Source of the DNA: Clostridia bacterium
Lineage (GTDB): Bacteria; Bacillota_A; Clostridia; Oscillospirales; CAG-272
Direction: 5' to 3'
DNA length: 16,604 bases
NCBI GenBank assembly: GCA_017542695.1
Contig: JAFXWT010000037.1
Location: 1 to 16,604, forward strand
The notes beneath the pieces were generated by a model. The model was not told the origin of the DNA. It ran no database searches and was given only the letters and a program-made list of their open reading frames with translations. Position numbers and translations under genes: made by a program. This document shows, piece after piece, positions 14,109 to 16,604 of this stretch. Within the stretch, counting starts at the first letter, position 1. The number at the start of each line of letters is the position of its first letter.

Positions 14109-15049
14109 ATTGCCTCCCGTTTGTTGAAATAATTTATTGTTTGTTTTATATCTTTTTCGATCTGATCTTTCAGCGACACGAGGTCGTCGAATTTTGTTTC
14201 GGGGCGGATAAACTCGTAAAAATCGACCGCCACCGTTTTGCCGTATAGCCACCCGTCAAAACCAATGATGTGCGTTTCGCAGTTGACGGCGGCGTTGCCG
14301 CCTGTGACCGTCGGTCTGACGCCGACGTTTGATATTCCGATATGCGATGTGCCGTCGACGTTGACGCGGCAGGCGTAAACTCCGTGACGCGGGACGGCGT
14401 AATATTCGGGGAATACCTGATTTATTGTCGGTATCCCGATCGTGCGTCCGATTTTGCGTCCTTCGGTCACGGGGAGAAAGATGGAAAACGGATGACCGAG
14501 CATTTCGGCGGCGTGCGATACGTCGCCGCACTCGATGAGTTTTCTTATCTCCGTCGAACTTATCACTGTGTTTCCGAGCATTTTCGGCGGTACGATCGTC
14601 ACGTTCGCGCCGAGCGGCGAAAGGATATCCGCAAGCGTTCCCGCCGTTCCCTCTGCGTCCTTGCCGAAGCGGAAGTTGAAGCCGCAGACTGCCGCGCGAA
14701 CGCGGCATTTTTTGAAGATCACGGCCTTCGCAAATTCCACAGGAGATAGGGAAGAGACGGCGTTGTAATCTTCGAGAATGGCGATGTCTATCCCGTATGA
14801 GCGGAACAGCGCGAATTTTTGATCGCAAGACGTGAGAATGCGCGCGTTTTCGTTTTTGCGGCACACGTCGGGGTGGACACGGAACGTCCACACGGCGCTG
14901 TGCGTTGTGCCGTCGGGCTTTGCGGCGGCGCGAAGAAGAAGCTCGGCATGGCCGAGATGAACGCCGTCGAAGTTGCCGAGCGCGCACGAAAGACGCATAT
15001 CGTCTGTGATCTTTATTCTTTCATTCGTACGAAGATTGATCGCTTCCAT
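14105..15049 (-). CDS. ribF: Bifunctional riboflavin kinase / FAD synthetase
   Basis: RibF phosphorylates riboflavin to FMN and then adenylates it to FAD. The 314-residue length is normal. The N-terminal nucleotidyltransferase domain has GNFDGVHLGH (25-34), GFNFRFGKDAEG (123-134) and ISSTEIRKLI (163-172). The C-terminal kinase domain has GRTIGIPTIN (201-210, in place of the more usual GFPTAN; the Thr and Asn that bind the nucleotide and metal are kept), then NVGVRPTV (241-248) and CETHIIGFD (257-265, E258 as the catalytic base by family analogy). The start is ATG at 15049; no strong ribosome binding site precedes it, only a weak GGTAA. It follows the MFS gene by 24 nt, and its TGA overlaps the fucosidase ATG. 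No FMN riboswitch fits in front of it. Residue changes do not suggest loss of activity. Confidence 0.95.
   Translation of the reverse strand: MEAINLRTNERIKITDDMRLSCALGNFDGVHLGHAELLLRAAAKPDGTTHSAVWTFRVHPDVCRKNENARILTSCDQKFALFRSYGIDIAILEDYNAVSSLSPVEFAKAVIFKKCRVRAAVCGFNFRFGKDAEGTAGTLADILSPLGANVTIVPPKMLGNTVISSTEIRKLIECGDVSHAAEMLGHPFSIFLPVTEGRKIGRTIGIPTINQVFPEYYAVPRHGVYACRVNVDGTSHIGISNVGVRPTVTGGNAAVNCETHIIGFDGWLYGKTVAVDFYEFIRPETKFDDLVSLKDQIEKDIKQTINYFNKREAI
14113..14118 (-). promoter_or_regulatory. Ribosome binding site that fixes the fucosidase start
   Basis: On the minus strand GGGAGG lies 4 nt before the ATG at 14108, inside the last codons of ribF. Together with the ATGA stop/start overlap it supports the shorter fucosidase reading and coupled translation. 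Confidence 0.85.
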
Positions 15050-15070
15050 AAAAATTACCGTTTTTCTTTT

Positions 15071-15099
15071 ATTTTACCGCTTTTCAGCGTCAAAATCAA
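15071..15099 (-). promoter_or_regulatory. Possible promoter of ribF-fucosidase
   Basis: On the minus strand: TTGATT (complement of 15094-15099), a 17-bp spacer and TAAAAT (complement of 15071-15076). The -10 box covers the stop codon of the upstream MFS gene. A transcript would start near 15064, only about 15 nt before the ribF ATG. The sequence GCGGTAAAAT at the -10 also occurs in the promoter at 3797-3825. Confidence 0.55.
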
Positions 15100-16327
15100 C
15101 ACTTTTTTTCGATTTTTTAAGTCCCGAAACGGCGGCAATGAGTCCTATGGGGAATACCGTGCAGACGAGCAAGCCCGCACGGAGCCCGATCTGATCCGGC
15201 GTCAGTCCCGTTTTGGCTGCGATGGAGATGAAAAGCTCCGCTTTTTGCGCGAGCTCCGATACTTGCCCCGCTATCCACGGTCCGAGTGAGCAGCCGAGGT
15301 CGCCGCACACGGCGGCGAACGAAAACAGCGTTATCCCGCCAAGAGGGAATAGCGACGAGCCGAGCGACAACGTCCCCGGCCACATGAGCGAGACGGCAAA
15401 TCCCGTCAGCGCGCAGGCGAGGAGCGAAATTATCGGCACGGGCACGAATACCATTGCAAGATAGCAAAGTGCCGCGCCGCCGGAGCACCATATCAGCGCG
15501 CGGCGGAGATCTATCTTATCTCCGAGCAGCCCGAACATCATGCGGCCGATCCCCATGAACACGGCGAAAAGGCACGGTCCGAGCAGATCGCCCATCGCTT
15601 TAGTTACTCCGAGTCCTTTTTCCGCAAAAAGCGACGCCCACTGCGCCACGGCTATCTCAGACGCGCCGCTGCATATCATGATGACCATGAGAAGAATGAA
15701 ATTTTTTGATCTGAAAAGGTCTTTCAGCGGCGTGCGCCTTTCTTTTTCCACCATATCGGGCAGTTTTGAGCGCGCGAAAAGAAAGATATTGACAAACGGC
15801 ACGACAGCCCACACTATCGGGATGAATATCCAATTTTCTTTTCCTATTATAAGAAGCGCGAGCGTCGAAAACAGCACGGTCACGACCTGTCCCCAGCTGT
15901 AAAACGAGTGGAGGATGCTCATCGACGATTTGTCCGTCGTTTTCGGGATCGCGTCGATGATCGGGCTGATGATCACTTCTGTGAATCCGCCGCCGATACT
16001 GCTTATGACGATTGAGATCGCTATCCCCGCGAGTGGATCGATGAGGCGGGGAAGAATGCCGAGGCACACGAGTCCCACAGCCGCCAATCCGTTCGCAAGG
16101 AGCGATATTGTCCTCATGCCGAGAACGTCGTAAAGTTTTATCGAAAGAAGGTCTATCGTGAGTTGTATGCCGAATGTGACAAGGATTAGATTTGCCAGCG
16201 CCGCATACGACACGCCGTAGTCGTTTTGGAATATGATGAAAAATATCGGAGCGAGATTTACGACTATCGCCTGAACGATGTATCCTGTGTAACAGCTTAT
16301 ATATGTAAGTTTATAATTGCTTTCCAT
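15074..16327 (-). CDS. MFS transporter, sugar-permease-like
   Basis: The 417-residue product is a polytopic membrane protein with about twelve hydrophobic segments (first at roughly 12-33, last at roughly 384-403) and a basic cytosolic tail rich in lysine. GRMMFGLLGDKIDLRRALI (261-279) matches the conserved MFS loop between helices 8 and 9, and a charged central loop (186-207) separates the two halves. The N-terminal NYKLTYISCYTGYIVQAIV resembles the start of a clostridial MFS group often labelled sugar or fucose-permease-like, which supports the ATG at 16327 although no Shine-Dalgarno sequence precedes it. Its 3' end lies 24 nt before ribF. The substrate is not known; a fucosylated sugar would fit the downstream fucosidase, and riboflavin would fit ribF, but neither is shown by the sequence. 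Confidence 0.85.
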   Translation of the reverse strand: MESNYKLTYISCYTGYIVQAIVVNLAPIFFIIFQNDYGVSYAALANLILVTFGIQLTIDLLSIKLYDVLGMRTISLLANGLAAVGLVCLGILPRLIDPLAGIAISIVISSIGGGFTEVIISPIIDAIPKTTDKSSMSILHSFYSWGQVVTVLFSTLALLIIGKENWIFIPIVWAVVPFVNIFLFARSKLPDMVEKERRTPLKDLFRSKNFILLMVIMICSGASEIAVAQWASLFAEKGLGVTKAMGDLLGPCLFAVFMGIGRMMFGLLGDKIDLRRALIWCSGGAALCYLAMVFVPVPIISLLACALTGFAVSLMWPGTLSLGSSLFPLGGITLFSFAAVCGDLGCSLGPWIAGQVSELAQKAELFISIAAKTGLTPDQIGLRAGLLVCTVFPIGLIAAVSGLKKSKKSVDFDAEKR

Positions 16328-16338
16328 ATCAATGAATT

Positions 16339-16370
16339 GAGCCGATAGCCGCGCAAGCGGCTGTCGGCTC
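16339..16370 (-). other. Strong hairpin between rplA and the MFS gene
   Basis: GAGCCGATAGCCGC (16339-16352) pairs over all 14 positions (one T-G wobble) with GCGGCTGTCGGCTC (16357-16370) around a 4-nt loop. It lies 21 nt after the rplA stop codon in the minus direction. No run of T follows it on that strand, so it is not a canonical intrinsic terminator; it ends only 11 nt before the MFS start codon. It could be a weak terminator, an RNA-stabilising 3' end for rplA, or a structure affecting translation of the transporter. Confidence 0.75.
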
Positions 16371-16391
16371 TTTACTCTTTTATCAGAATTA

Positions 16392-16604
16392 TCAGCCGCC
16401 GAGTTTAGCGGAGTTGATCTTTATGCCGGGGCCCATCGTCGATGCGATGACGCAACTCTTGACATACTGACCTTTTGCGGAAGCCGGTTTTGCTTTGATA
16501 ACGGCGCCCATGAGAGCGTTGAAGTTATCGGAAAGCTTCTCAACGCCGAACGACGCTTTGCCGATCGGGCAGTGGATGATGTTCGTCTTGTCGAGACGGT
16601 ACTC
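16392..16604 (-). CDS. rplA: 50S ribosomal protein L1, C-terminal part
   Basis: Only the last 70 codons and TGA are inside the window; the gene continues past the right edge. The translation contains [41 protein letters not shown] and [10 protein letters not shown], which are characteristic of the C-terminal part of L1, the 23S rRNA-binding protein of the ribosomal L1 stalk. In many bacteria L1 also binds its own mRNA; the control region would lie outside this window. Here rplA is followed by a hairpin and an MFS gene instead of the rplJ-rplL pair that commonly follows it. Confidence 0.95.
   Translation of the reverse strand, partial: EYRLDKTNIIHCPIGKASFGVEKLSDNFNALMGAVIKAKPASAKGQYVKSCVIASTMGPGIKINSAKLGG

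Noticed and set aside
14109..14252. N-terminal extension of the fucosidase to 14252
   Set aside because: The extra 48 residues are a reading of ribF in another frame, and the ATG at 14108 has both a strong ribosome binding site and the ATGA overlap.
15050..15073. FMN riboswitch before ribF
   Set aside because: Only 24 nt separate ribF from the MFS gene, far too short for an RFN element, and none of its conserved segments is visible.
1..16604. Defence island, prophage, CRISPR, toxin-antitoxin or biosynthetic cluster
   Set aside because: Nearly all of the coding capacity is accounted for by housekeeping and sugar-metabolism genes; no nuclease, integrase, repeat-spacer array or modular synthase sequence was seen.

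Overview
The window looks like chromosomal housekeeping DNA from a Clostridia-type member of the Bacillota, probably an uncultured gut-associated lineage related to Oscillospirales or Christensenellales. The reasons are strong GGAGG-type ribosome binding sites, hairpin-plus-T-run terminators, housekeeping sigma-like promoters, a MutL that carries its own endonuclease motif (no MutH-type system), and protein sequences that read as clostridial. The exact taxon is an inference. Coding density is high. I see no CRISPR array, transposase, integrase, tRNA, rRNA or recognisable riboswitch.

Layout, left to right. Bases 1-66 hold the terminator of an upstream plus-strand unit. At 252-1094 lies a lone plus-strand gene for a cysteine-rich protein of unknown function with its own terminator. 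A gene-poor stretch (1131-1558) follows; it is full of stem-loops, is bounded by a perfect 20-nt inverted repeat, and contains one weak 49-codon ORF candidate. A minus-strand pair, wecB then galE (3699 down to 1559), makes nucleotide-sugar precursors for surface polysaccharide. It faces a divergent plus-strand pair: a predicted lipoprotein and a NodB-type polysaccharide deacetylase-like protein, which overlap by 8 nt.

The centre is a plus-strand operon, miaB-mutS-mutL-tgt (5591-12775). It combines two anticodon-loop tRNA modification enzymes (ms2i6A37 and queuosine-34) with the MutS/MutL mismatch-repair pair. Its promoter is woven into the terminator of the preceding gene: the -35 box is the loop of the terminator hairpin. 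The operon ends at a short bidirectional terminator shared with the convergent unit on its right.

The right part is read on the minus strand: the 3' end of rplA (ribosomal protein L1), a hairpin, an MFS transporter, ribF (riboflavin kinase/FAD synthetase) and a GH29 alpha-L-fucosidase joined to ribF by an ATGA overlap. The transporter and fucosidase could serve use of fucosylated glycans, but the sequence alone does not prove it.

Most genes belong to well-known families. I did not find a convincing undescribed multi-gene system. The best candidates for a second look are the stem-loop-rich intergenic element at 1131-1558, the terminator/promoter overlap before miaB, the cysteine-rich orphan protein, and the hairpin next to the SD-less transporter start at 16339.
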